Notes: generated by a model from the letters alone, not told the origin. Shown: positions 1-6,886, counted from the stretch's first letter. The stretch: DNA of 7,189 bases from Anaerolineales bacterium (GCA_919901875.1 CAKKQG010000154.1:1-7189), one strand, 5' to 3'. Made by a program: numbers and translations.

Positions 1-2
1 AT

Positions 3-977
3 TCCGCCTTTCACGAAGATCAAATCTATCGCATCGATCATTATCTGGGCAAAGAGACGGTGCAGAACATTTTGGTCTTCCGCTTCGCCAACGGAATTTT
101 TGAGCCGTTGTGGAATCGCAACTTCGTTGACCACGTTCAAATCACGGTGGCGGAATCAGTTGGAGTCGAGGGGCGCGGCGGCTATTACGAAACGTCCGGC
201 GCGATCCGCGACATGATTCAGAATCACATCATGCAATTATTGACTCTGGTGGCGATGGAACCTCCGGCGGCAATGGACGCCAACGCCGTGCGCGACGAAA
301 AGGTGAAGGTGCTGCGGTCTTTGCGGCGCATCACAGCGGATCAGGTCAGCGACTACACCGTGCGCGGGCAATATGGTTTGGGCAGCAGTGGCGGCATCCC
401 CGTGTTAGGGTATCGTGACGAATCCAAAGTCGCCAAAGATTCTGTCACCGAGACCTATACGGCGATCAAATTTCATATTGATAACTGGCGTTGGGCGGGC
501 GTGCCGTTTTATCTGCGAAGCGGAAAGCGTTTGCCGAAGCGCGTGACCGAGATCGCCATTCAGTTTAAACAAATGCCGTTGCAGTTGTTTGGCAAAGCGG
601 CAGAAGACTCCGATCCCAACTTGCTCACGCTACGCATTCAACCCGACGAAGGAATTTCTTTGCGCTTCGGATCGAAAGTGCCGGGGCAAGCAATCAACAT
701 CCGTCCGGTGAAGATGGATTTTCATTACGGCGCATCGTTCGGTGTTGAGCCGCCCGAAGCTTACGAGCGTTTGCTGCTCGACTGCATGTTGGGCGACGCC
801 ACGCTCTTCACCCGCGCCGATGAGGTCGAAGCGGCGTGGTCGCACATCAACCCGATCATTGACGGCTGGCGTGAATCACCGCCGACAGATTTTCCGAATT
901 ACGAAGCCGGAATTTGGGGACCCGCCAGCTCGGATGAAATGATGGCGCGCGATGGGCGCCGATGGAGACGACTATGA
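3..977 (+). CDS. zwf: Glucose-6-phosphate dehydrogenase, 5'-truncated by window edge
   Basis: Catalyses NADP-dependent oxidation of glucose 6-phosphate to 6-phosphogluconolactone, the first step of the oxidative pentose-phosphate pathway, in the cytoplasm. The open frame runs in from the window edge: codons from position 3 read [20 protein letters not shown], containing the family signature RIDHYLGKE (30-56), whose His binds the substrate phosphate. Exactly 62 residues after that His, the His of DMIQNH (225-227) falls where the catalytic base His-240 of the Leuconostoc enzyme is expected. The C-terminus (YEAGIWGP...DGRRWR) is also typical of the family. About 324 residues are visible of a usual 480-510, so the nucleotide-binding N-terminus lies outside. 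An ATG-like start inside the window would be false because homology continues upstream of it. The stop TGA overlaps the opcA ATG (ATGA at 974-977), indicating co-transcription and coupled translation. Confidence 0.97.
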   Translation, partial: SAFHEDQIYRIDHYLGKETVQNILVFRFANGIFEPLWNRNFVDHVQITVAESVGVEGRGGYYETSGAIRDMIQNHIMQLLTLVAMEPPAAMDANAVRDEKVKVLRSLRRITADQVSDYTVRGQYGLGSSGGIPVLGYRDESKVAKDSVTETYTAIKFHIDNWRWAGVPFYLRSGKRLPKRVTEIAIQFKQMPLQLFGKAAEDSDPNLLTLRIQPDEGISLRFGSKVPGQAINIRPVKMDFHYGASFGVEPPEAYERLLLDCMLGDATLFTRADEVEAAWSHINPIIDGWRESPPTDFPNYEAGIWGPASSDEMMARDGRRWRRL

Positions 978-1990
978 GCGCAAACATCTTAGCCGGACCC
1001 AAAGAATCGGATGTGGTGAATGTAGATCGTGAACTCGAGGCCTTGTGGAAATCGTTGCCGCCGAATAAAGGCGGCGCCGAAGCGCGATCCAGTGTGATCA
1101 ATTTAATCGCCGTCACCGATAGCACGGCCGAAGCCGATGCCGCCTTAGAAGTGATCGGGCGAATGATCGGGCGCAGTCCGTGCCGCGCCATTGTGATCGA
1201 TTCACAACCCGAAGTGGATCCGCCCGGTTTAAAAACAGAAGTGTGCATCATCGCCGAACCCGAGCCATATGGATCGCATCAAGTATGTTGCGAAGCGATC
1301 CGTTTATCGGCAACCGGCTTCAGCGCGGATGGGTTGCCCTCTGCCACGATTGCCCTGCATCTCGCCAATTTGCCGATCATGTTGTGGTGGTCGTCGCCGC
1401 CGTTTGAGCGCGATGACTTCAAACGATTCACCACTGACGTAGATCGTTTGGTTGTAGATTCGGAAGAGTTGGGGCGCGACGGTTTGCAAGCATTGGCGAC
1501 ATTCATTAAGCAGTCACGTAAAATGCGAACCGCCGTGAGCGATCTTAATTGGAGCCGACTCACGCCGTATCGCCAGTTGTTCGCCCAATTTTTTGATTCG
1601 CCCGGCTGGCGCGATCAACTCGACGTGATTGAGACGGTGACGATTGAAGCCCACGAATCCGCGGGCTTGCTCATGGCGGGCTGGCTGCTCTCGCGCTTAG
1701 ACAAACGTATCTCGCCGAACAAGATAGACATCCAGATCAAAAATGGCGGTGAAGCCGTATTCAGTTCCATGATCATGAAATGCGCGGGCGGCGAATTTAA
1801 AGTAGTTCGTATCGATCACGAGATGGTTGAGGCGAATGCCAAAGTGGGGAGTGAAACCGTCTCGCGCAACGCCCGCATCCCGTTAGCTCCCGTTGATAAA
1901 TTATTAGCCGACGAGATCGGTTACGCCGGACGTGACCGCGCTTTTGATTCGGCGATGGAGTGGGTAAGTATGATTGCGATGATTTATTGA
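974..1990 (+). CDS. opcA: Glucose-6-phosphate dehydrogenase assembly/activator protein OpcA
   Basis: OpcA-family protein of 338 aa, known in cyanobacteria and actinobacteria to promote assembly and activity of G6PD; it is not an enzyme itself. Visible family features are the central stretch [13 protein letters not shown], followed by DRLVVDSEE and a C-terminal half with a GWLLSRL segment. Its position directly behind zwf with a 4-nt ATGA overlap supports the call strongly. I chose ATG 974 over the in-frame ATG at 962 because GGAG at 964-967 lies six bases upstream of 974, and because 974 gives the classic stop/start overlap. Starting at 962 would add only METT. The protein ends in [12 protein letters not shown], and this tail is duplicated about 800 bp downstream at 2755-2799 after the inserted toxin-antitoxin cassette. 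Several Cys are present (for example adjacent Cys in HQVCCEA), but I cannot say whether they act in redox control as proposed for cyanobacterial OpcA. Confidence 0.9.
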   Translation: MSANILAGPKESDVVNVDRELEALWKSLPPNKGGAEARSSVINLIAVTDSTAEADAALEVIGRMIGRSPCRAIVIDSQPEVDPPGLKTEVCIIAEPEPYGSHQVCCEAIRLSATGFSADGLPSATIALHLANLPIMLWWSSPPFERDDFKRFTTDVDRLVVDSEELGRDGLQALATFIKQSRKMRTAVSDLNWSRLTPYRQLFAQFFDSPGWRDQLDVIETVTIEAHESAGLLMAGWLLSRLDKRISPNKIDIQIKNGGEAVFSSMIMKCAGGEFKVVRIDHEMVEANAKVGSETVSRNARIPLAPVDKLLADEIGYAGRDRAFDSAMEWVSMIAMIY

Positions 1991-2012
1991 TGGAATGATA
2001 GAATTAAGTGCG

Positions 2013-2017
2013 AAGGG
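2013..2017 (+). promoter_or_regulatory. Ribosome binding site of putative antitoxin gene
   Basis: AAGGG lies nine bases before ATG 2027 and is the only good Shine-Dalgarno match in the 36-bp gap after opcA. It fixes the start of the first cassette gene. The second gene has no comparable site and probably relies on coupling through the ATGA overlap. Confidence 0.6.
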
Positions 2018-2026
2018 AAAACTTCT

Positions 2027-2344
2027 ATGGCTCTAATTAGATTCACTAAAAAGAACATGCCAAAATCAGGCGCAGAACTGATACGATCATTGCGAAAAGC
2101 AATAAAGCATCGATCACTCCTCGACGATTATTTCGATCTCACTCAAGAACTGACACGACTTGAGATCAAGCACAATATGTCGTCCCACGCTTTCTACAAG
2201 AAATTTCAAAAAGGCAAGTTGGGCGACAGCATGGAATTTATCAGGTGGGCAAATAAGTATGAGTTCTATCAAGAGGTCAAAAACGATCTGGAATATGTCT
2301 TTGACTTAATGGATCACTACGCTTTGCCCATGTCTATCGCATGA
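2027..2344 (+). CDS. Putative antitoxin partner of TumE/DUF6516-like toxin
   Basis: Small soluble protein of 105 aa, basic at the N-terminus (RFTKKN, RSLRKAIKHR) and acidic/aromatic at the C-terminus, predicted mostly helical. Residues 45-81 match a pattern I recall from small proteins encoded next to DUF6516 genes: LExKxxMSSxxFYxKFQxGxLGDxxEFxxWxxxYEFY. The stop codon overlaps the start of the next gene by ATGA (2341-2344), the usual antitoxin-first layout with translational coupling. The start at ATG 2027 is supported by AAGGG at 2013-2017. The antitoxin role is inferred from position and size; no recognisable helix-turn-helix, ribbon-helix-helix or nucleotidyltransferase motif is seen. Composition is AT-richer than zwf/opcA, which fits recent acquisition. 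Whether it has its own promoter or uses the opcA transcript is unclear. Confidence 0.75.
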   Translation: MALIRFTKKNMPKSGAELIRSLRKAIKHRSLLDDYFDLTQELTRLEIKHNMSSHAFYKKFQKGKLGDSMEFIRWANKYEFYQEVKNDLEYVFDLMDHYALPMSIA

Positions 2345-2739
2345 TACTACTTGAACGCTATCTTGCCCGACTCGAAGAAACAATACGTTCTCGGAAAGAG
2401 ATCGAGATTGAGGAACTAGAAATTGAGAGGAAATCAAAGGGGGTCGAACGCTCGGCAGAATTTTATGCGCGCTTGAGTTTCTATGATGATTCGAAACTTG
2501 AAACGTCGGAGAAATTAAGTGTGGAGCGAAATGTGATCGTCAAAACTCGTTATGCGTATCATTATCAAGATAAAGACGATGAGTTGATCTTCCGCTACGA
2601 CAACGTGCCACATCACCCCGAAGTCAAAACCCATCCTCATCACAAACACGTTGGCAACAAAATTCTTCCAACCCAACCGCCCGACTTGAGTGAAGTGTTG
2701 CGCGAGATTGATGAGATGATATATTCAAACAAAGAATAA
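2341..2739 (+). CDS. TumE/DUF6516-family protein, putative toxin
   Basis: A 132-aa protein. The N-terminal third is highly charged (ETIRSRKEIEIEELEIERKSK, here without hydrophobic segments). It is followed by a compact domain with the family's conserved core at about residues 70-123: RYAYHYQ, then IFRYDN, HHPE, PHHKHVG and a final P-DLSEVLREID helix. The dense His/Tyr/Asp motifs RYDNxPHHPE and PHHKHVG are the reason for assigning it to the DUF6516/TumE type, whose members are annotated as toxins of toxin-antitoxin modules; the biochemical target is not established here. It starts inside the upstream gene's stop codon, so expression should depend on translation of the partner. The gene is intact, with no frameshift or missing motif. 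It is followed after only about 15 bp by a displaced opcA tail. Confidence 0.78.
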   Translation: MILLERYLARLEETIRSRKEIEIEELEIERKSKGVERSAEFYARLSFYDDSKLETSEKLSVERNVIVKTRYAYHYQDKDDELIFRYDNVPHHPEVKTHPHHKHVGNKILPTQPPDLSEVLREIDEMIYSNKE

Positions 2740-2754
2740 ATTTTTCCTCGAGAC

Positions 2755-2799
2755 GACGCGGCGATGGAATGGGTGAGTATGATTGCCATGATTTATTAG
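2755..2799 (+). pseudogene. opcA: Displaced second copy of the opcA 3' end
   Basis: The codons here read [18 protein letters not shown], against [18 protein letters not shown] at the end of the intact opcA (1946-1990). Over the last 12 residues the proteins are identical. The DNA differs at GAG/GAA, GTA/GTG and GCG/GCC, and the stop is TGA in one copy and TAG in the other. All differences are silent, so the two copies diverged while both were under protein-level selection, that is, in two separate functional opcA genes. No start codon or body of the gene precedes the fragment, so it is a remnant. Upstream similarity beyond the Asp codon is doubtful (an Arg-Asp pair could align with a three-codon gap). 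Confidence 0.8.
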
Positions 2800-2802
2800 T
2801 GG

Positions 2803-2837
2803 ATGGCAGATGGCTGATGGCGAATGGCTGATGGCAA
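2803..2837 (+). repeat. Five tandem heptamers, consensus ATGGCNN
   Basis: Five consecutive 7-bp units start at 2803, 2810, 2817, 2824 and 2831: ATGGCAG, ATGGCTG, ATGGCGA, ATGGCTG, ATGGCAA. The first five bases are invariant and the last two vary. The array begins four bases after the TAG of the displaced opcA tail, so it is intergenic. It resembles the short tandemly repeated heptamers known from cyanobacteria and other bacteria. It is too short and lacks spacers to be a CRISPR array. Confidence 0.8.
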
Positions 2838-2851
2838 GTGAAATAGACAGG

Positions 2852-3009
2852 GCTGTTGGAGTTTTGGCGTTCTAATCCGCTAACAAACTTTGTTCTGAAC
2901 TTTGACCGTTGGCGCGTGTGCGACTCCCACGTTTCCATGCGGAATAATGGCGGGGTTCAGAAAAATGCTCGCCAGCGCAGCGGATTAGAGAACCGCCCCT
3001 CCACAACAC
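2852..3009. repeat. Imperfect nested inverted repeat, MITE or foldback-like
   Basis: A gene-free stretch that folds back on itself. The best outer match is a perfect 11-bp pair, TCTAATCCGCT (2871-2881) and AGCGGATTAGA (2979-2989). With small gaps the arms extend outward through GGCG-TT (from 2866) against AA-CGCC (to about 2996), and more loosely through TGTTGGAG against CTCCACAACA. Inside lies a second perfect 8-bp pair, TTCTGAAC (2893-2900) and GTTCAGAA (2955-2962). No open frame of quality is present. It fits a miniature inverted-repeat element or other interspersed palindromic repeat; a structured non-coding RNA is an alternative. Confidence 0.55.
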
Positions 3010-3023
3010 TCCATCCTCGAAAC

Positions 3024-3065
3024 AAAAAGACCCGAAGGGTTTTGGAAACCCTTCGGGTCTTTTTT
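3024..3065. terminator. Bidirectional rho-independent terminator
   Basis: A very strong hairpin: AGACCCGAAGGGTTT (3028-3042), three-base loop TGG, and the exact complement (3046-3060). It is extended by four A-T pairs, with T6 on the right (3060-3065) and A5 on the left (3024-3028), which is a T-run on the minus strand. It can stop rightward transcripts from zwf/opcA/cassette and leftward transcripts of the LysM gene. The LysM stop codon (3064-3066) touches the foot of the stem. Confidence 0.92.
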
Positions 3066-3960
3066 ATTTCAGCGGGCAAGGCAAGTTATAAAAAATGTAA
3101 GGCTTCGTCGCCGCTTGACCGTCGGCGGAGGTGACGCGGATAGTGCCGCTGATGGTTGCGCCGCACAGAGTCTTAAATCGGATGTGATCAAACGGCTGAC
3201 CGATCTCTTGATCAATCACGTAGATATAAGGCGTGAAGCCGCCCGAAGCAACTACTTTGATAATGGCAACCGCCCCATTGTCTCGAGTCGAATCAAGTTC
3301 TACCGTTGCCAGTCCCACACTCGAGATCGTCAACGGTGAAGCCGTTGCGGTGGGCGCGGGTCGCGTATCGGTTGCCTCAGGCGTGAGCAACACGGCAGGC
3401 ACAAAAATTTTTTGCCCGCTAAAAAGATTCGGGCTCGTCAAACAATTCCCCTGCTGTAACTGCGTTGCGCTCAAGCCATAACGCGACGCGATGCGAAACA
3501 TCGTCTCACCCGGCAGCACAGTGTGAGTGACCCAACCCGATTGAACGGCGCACGGCGTTGAGGTGGATGTCGGCGCGGATCGCAACGTAGGTGTTGCCGT
3601 CTGGGGTGCGGCGGCAGTTGAAGTGAATGGTGCAATCACACCTGTGGCGGCGAGCGTCGGCGTTGAGGTGAACGTGGGAGTGATGAGCACAAAAGGAGTC
3701 GCAGTGGCGGCGTCCGCAGTGGAGGATGGAGAGGATCTGGGAATGGCGGTATCCGCAAGGGGAATGATCAACGGCGGCAGCGTGACGCTGTTAACGACTG
3801 TCGGCGTGAGTGTTGCGCCGCGCGGCGTTGGAGTCCGCGAGGAAAGTTGAGAGATCGCTCCGCCGGATTCTCCCAGAGATAAAAAGATTCCGCCAAGAAC
3901 GGTAGCGGCGGCGGCGATCAGCACGACCAGGCTGAGGATCGCCTCACGAAGCGTTTGCAT
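3064..3960 (-). CDS. Membrane-anchored LysM peptidoglycan-binding protein
   Basis: Protein of 298 aa. Residues 1-7 (MQTLREA) precede a single hydrophobic helix (about 8-28) that acts as signal anchor. Next comes a long Ser/Thr/Pro/Ala-rich linker (about 40-140, with motifs such as TPTP, TSTPT, TSTSTP). A LysM domain follows at about 145-188: THTVLPGETMFRIASRYGLS through NLFSGQKIFVP, the canonical peptidoglycan/GlcNAc-polymer binding fold. After a second short Thr/Pro linker, residues about 211-298 form a beta-rich domain with two Cys (266, 295) that I do not recognise. The domains after the helix should lie outside the membrane. An upstream in-frame ATG at 4056 is rejected because its extension lies inside the sensor gene and shows no domain. 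The chosen ATG (3958-3960) overlaps the sensor's 3' end by 17 nt, with GAAG a few bases before it. The layout suggests an operon with the sensor and a joint envelope-related role. Confidence 0.88.
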   Translation of the reverse strand: MQTLREAILSLVVLIAAAATVLGGIFLSLGESGGAISQLSSRTPTPRGATLTPTVVNSVTLPPLIIPLADTAIPRSSPSSTADAATATPFVLITPTFTSTPTLAATGVIAPFTSTAAAPQTATPTLRSAPTSTSTPCAVQSGWVTHTVLPGETMFRIASRYGLSATQLQQGNCLTSPNLFSGQKIFVPAVLLTPEATDTRPAPTATASPLTISSVGLATVELDSTRDNGAVAIIKVVASGGFTPYIYVIDQEIGQPFDHIRFKTLCGATISGTIRVTSADGQAATKPYIFYNLPCPLK

Positions 3961-6886
3961 GATTCTTCGTCGGCAGTAAAACGTTGAAGGTGTTGCCGCC
4001 TTGTTTGCTCTCCACCCAGATACGCCCGCCGCACCCTTCGGTGAGCGCTTTAGCAACGCTCAACCCCGAGCCGGACTCACTATAGACGCGCTTAAAGATG
4101 TTTTCTTGTTCTTCCAGCGAAATGCTCTCGCCCGAATCGTGAACAGTGACCAGCAAATAATCTTCGTCTTGCGCTTGAGCGGTCAACACGACATCGCTGT
4201 TTTGTTTCGATTCGTTGCAAGCATTGGTGAGCAGGCTGGCGATGATTTGATAGACCGCATCTTCATCGGCATTGACCGGTGGCAGATCGTCGGCGACATC
4301 CATCCGCAGCGCGATATTTTTTTCGCGGAAGTGACCCACCAGTTGGGTGAAAGCGTTTTCGATCACTTCGGCGACGGCAACATTGCCGTGACCCGGTTTG
4401 ACATTTTTGGAACTGATCGCCGCGGCGTGAGCCAGATCGTCCAAAGCAACGTTCATGCGCTCCGTGCCGGCTTTGATGCGCTCCAGCAAACTGCGCTGCG
4501 GTTTGCCCAAGATGCCCACGGATTCTCTTAACAGCGTATCGGCGTAACCCATGATAGAGGTGAGCGGTTGGCGAAGGTCTTGAGTGCGGGCAATGATGTC
4601 CGACGATTGCGAAGCGAGAGAGAAAAACAATCCGGTAGAGCGTATCTCGCTCAGTTGTTTATTCTCTCGATGCAGTGTTTCGATCTCCATATCGGCTCCG
4701 GCGAGCTGTTGTTTGAGTGAGGCGACTTCACTACTGAGGCGGTCGGTGCCTGCCGGCTTGCTTGGCGACGCTGTTTGGAGTGCCGCCTTCTGCTCTGCGG
4801 CGCGCAAGTTTTCAGTGAGCGAGTTGATCTCGGCTTGTGTGGCGGCAAGTTGTTCTGTCAACGAAGTGATTTCTTCTGTGAGGCGATCCGCCTCTGCCTG
4901 AGAGTGTCGTTGATCTTCAACCAATTTCTCATTCAAGGTTTTGATCTCGGCTTGCGCGGTTGCGGCAAGTTTTTGCTTAAGTTCAGTCGCCTCCGCCACC
5001 GACTTCTGTGCTTCAGAGAGTTGCTCGTCCAGTGAAGCGATTTCGGTTCGGGCAGCCTCAAGTTGCTGTTTCAATAAATCAATCTCTTCAGCCACGCCTT
5101 TATTTTGTGTGCGCTGCTCTGAAGCCTGTTCATCGAAACGGCGCTGCGCCCCAAACAACCTCTCATTAAATAACTTGTTCTCCATTTGCGCCGTCGCCAG
5201 TTGCTGTTTCAACGAGGTAATGTCGTTGACGAAGCGTTCATCCTGCGCTTGATGCTCTGACGATTGTTGGTTGACGAGTCGCTGTTCCTCGATCCATTTA
5301 TCGTTCAGCGATTTGATCTCTTTTTGCGCGACGGCAAGTTGGTGAGCCAGCAAACCGATCTCGGCTTGCGCGGCAGTCAGCTGTTGAGTCAGCGAAGCGG
5401 TCTGTTCTTGAGAGGCGGTATCGGGTCCCGACGGTTGCGATTGAATGAGAGCAACCAGGCTATCCGTTTTGAGATTAAGTTGATTGATCTCGTCTCGCGC
5501 CTTTTCCAATTCGGCGGAAAGTTGATTGGCTTTCTCTTGCGCGGCGCGCACTTTCACTTCAGAGTCTTTATCGGGTGCGGCGGCGGGTGGCGGGGTTGCC
5601 GCCGATGTCACCTTGAGCAGGATGGCGGTGATAGGCGTGGCAAGCGACGACAACAAAGCGTGGTCTTCATTCGTCCAATCTTTTTGTGAGTGCGGGGCGC
5701 AGATCATAATGCCGCCAAAATTTTTCTCGCCGCTTCGCAAAGGGATCATCGCCGCGCTGTCGAAGGGACCCACACCGAGCGCGTCGGCGATGTGCAGAAG
5801 TTCGGAGCGATGCGCCTCAAGACGCATACGGAGAGGTCGCCCGCGCTGAATCGCCGAAACGAGTGTGTTGATTTTCTTTGAGGCTAAAGTAAATTTAGGC
5901 AACGTGATTTCGCGGATGAGATCGTAGCCACTGACACAGGTGATCGACCCTGTATCGTCAGGTGAGGCAAAGACCAATGTGATGTCTGCCAACATGGTTT
6001 TGCCAACCGCTTCGGTAACGCGATGAAAGAGAGTCTCTTCATCACTTAAGGCAATAGCCGCTAAGGCACTTGCCGCTTGAGGAGTCAGTGTGGGTCTAGG
6101 TTTGAGGGGAAAATCCAGCGGCACTGTAAACGGCGGCGTCACCTTTGTGGGCGTGGCGGCATCCGCTATCAATAGATCGGATTCGCGCAGATCAATTTTT
6201 GGCGGCGGCGATCCAAGCACTTGCCGATAGAGAATCACGACGATCAACGGCAAAGCGATCAACTCTGCCAGGCGTTCCGCGGCAGGATAGTTTTCAGTCG
6301 GGATCGGATTAAAAAAGTGCAGAGCAACGCCGATCAATAACATGGCGAAGATAGCAAGGGAGAATGTCCAATCGTTGGGACGGACGGCGAACAAACTGAG
6401 AATCGTAATTCCGATAACGGCGATCTTGGCAATCGTCCACGCGGTGTCAAAGAGATTGTAGGCGACGCCGCTCGCGCCGAGTGAATACCATTCCACGCCT
6501 GCGGCGAGAGAGGTGATGACGATGCCAACGACTCCAAACCCGGCGGCGATGTCGGCATAAACATTTCCTTGACGAAAAGTGAGCGCCCATCCAAGCAAGA
6601 GGAGTGTTAATAAAGTGACGGCTCGATCTAACGGTGGAAGAAGCGCCGACGCCGGAAAGAGTCCGCTCGCGCCCAACGTGCCGAGCGCGAAGAGGATGCC
6701 GCGCCCTGCTCCGGCGAGTCCGGCGGCGACCGCCATTCGCCCCGAATGTGATTCGGCGCGATGCCGCCACCAATGACCGAGGGCGATGGCAAACGCCGCT
6801 TCGAGCGCGAAGAGGGTGATGATGTGATAGATCGCGCTGCCCGTCGGCGAGATGAGGATGGCGAAGACCGGGGTGAGGAAAGACAT
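3944..6886 (-). CDS. Membrane GAF sensor with degenerate histidine-kinase core
   Basis: Protein of 980 aa. About seven hydrophobic helices occupy residues 17-221, with no large extracytoplasmic domain. A GAF-like domain lies at about 280-425 (start SDEETLFHRVTEAVG, end FGGIMICAPHSQKDW then LLSSLATPITAIL). Residues about 440-748 are Gln/Glu/Ala-rich coiled coil with a recurring SLKQQLxxAxxEI motif. A dimerisation (DHp)-like helix pair covers about 752-823 and a HATPase domain about 836-975. In the H-box the order is ARTQDLRQPLTSI: Gln769 (CAA at 4582-4580) stands where the phospho-acceptor His belongs. The N-box Asn888 (SLLTNACNES), the G1 Asp917 (DSGESI, second Gly replaced by Ser), an IFKRVYSE F-box and the G2 GSGLSV remain. 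So ATP binding may persist but His autophosphorylation is unlikely. No response regulator is visible. It overlaps the downstream LysM gene by 17 nt. ATG 6886 keeps the first membrane helix; no Shine-Dalgarno is seen. Confidence 0.85.
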   Translation of the reverse strand: MSFLTPVFAILISPTGSAIYHIITLFALEAAFAIALGHWWRHRAESHSGRMAVAAGLAGAGRGILFALGTLGASGLFPASALLPPLDRAVTLLTLLLLGWALTFRQGNVYADIAAGFGVVGIVITSLAAGVEWYSLGASGVAYNLFDTAWTIAKIAVIGITILSLFAVRPNDWTFSLAIFAMLLIGVALHFFNPIPTENYPAAERLAELIALPLIVVILYRQVLGSPPPKIDLRESDLLIADAATPTKVTPPFTVPLDFPLKPRPTLTPQAASALAAIALSDEETLFHRVTEAVGKTMLADITLVFASPDDTGSITCVSGYDLIREITLPKFTLASKKINTLVSAIQRGRPLRMRLEAHRSELLHIADALGVGPFDSAAMIPLRSGEKNFGGIMICAPHSQKDWTNEDHALLSSLATPITAILLKVTSAATPPPAAAPDKDSEVKVRAAQEKANQLSAELEKARDEINQLNLKTDSLVALIQSQPSGPDTASQEQTASLTQQLTAAQAEIGLLAHQLAVAQKEIKSLNDKWIEEQRLVNQQSSEHQAQDERFVNDITSLKQQLATAQMENKLFNERLFGAQRRFDEQASEQRTQNKGVAEEIDLLKQQLEAARTEIASLDEQLSEAQKSVAEATELKQKLAATAQAEIKTLNEKLVEDQRHSQAEADRLTEEITSLTEQLAATQAEINSLTENLRAAEQKAALQTASPSKPAGTDRLSSEVASLKQQLAGADMEIETLHRENKQLSEIRSTGLFFSLASQSSDIIARTQDLRQPLTSIMGYADTLLRESVGILGKPQRSLLERIKAGTERMNVALDDLAHAAAISSKNVKPGHGNVAVAEVIENAFTQLVGHFREKNIALRMDVADDLPPVNADEDAVYQIIASLLTNACNESKQNSDVVLTAQAQDEDYLLVTVHDSGESISLEEQENIFKRVYSESGSGLSVAKALTEGCGGRIWVESKQGGNTFNVLLPTKNHANAS

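Larger units (their letters stand above)
1991..2759 (+). other. Inserted toxin-antitoxin cassette between two opcA 3' ends
   Basis: This block is bounded on the left by the intact opcA stop codon and on the right by a second copy of the opcA tail. It holds only the two small genes at 2027-2739 and is visibly AT-richer than its neighbours; a hand count gives 24 G+C of 60 bases at 2041-2100 against 30 of 60 at 1681-1740. No integrase, transposase or terminal inverted repeats are seen inside it. The exact ends are uncertain: similarity between the two junctions may continue about a dozen bases past the stop codons (around 1991-2003 and 2800-2811). I read it as a small block brought in by recombination within opcA tails. 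Site-specific or homologous exchange cannot be told apart from this sequence alone. Confidence 0.55.

Noticed and set aside
962..973. Earlier in-frame ATG for opcA giving an METT extension
   Set aside because: The GGAG needed as ribosome binding site for ATG 974 lies inside this extension, and 974 gives the typical ATGA overlap with the zwf stop.
1974..2004. Possible promoter for the toxin-antitoxin pair (TTGCGA and TAGAAT)
   Set aside because: The -10 is fair but the -35 matches poorly and the spacing is 19 bp. Part of it lies in the opcA coding tail, so I cannot support it as a feature.
2803..2837. Short repeats considered as a CRISPR array
   Set aside because: The units are 7 bp, directly adjacent, and have no spacers.
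2624..2938. Minus-strand frame of 104 codons across the toxin 3' end and the repeats
   Set aside because: It spans the toxin gene, the opcA remnant and the heptamer array, and its protein has no family resemblance.
2856..3134. Plus-strand frame of 92 codons across the inverted repeat
   Set aside because: It reads through the strong terminator hairpin into the antisense LysM gene, so it cannot be a sensible gene.
3563..3850. Val/Gly/Ala-rich plus-strand frame of 95 codons
   Set aside because: It is the antisense of the Thr/Pro/Ala-rich linker of the LysM protein.
3961..4056. Longer N-terminus for the LysM protein starting at 4056
   Set aside because: The extra 32 residues lie within the sensor's coding DNA, show no domain, and would place a basic tail before what is otherwise a normal signal anchor.
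4001..4531. Open frame of 176 codons on the plus strand opposite the sensor kinase core
   Set aside because: It is antisense to a clear HATPase/DHp-coding region, has no recognisable domain, and is typical of a GC-biased shadow frame.
4584..5689. Several Ser/Cys/Leu-rich plus-strand frames opposite the coiled coil
   Set aside because: Their compositions are the reverse complement of Gln/Glu/Ala codons and carry no independent gene signal.
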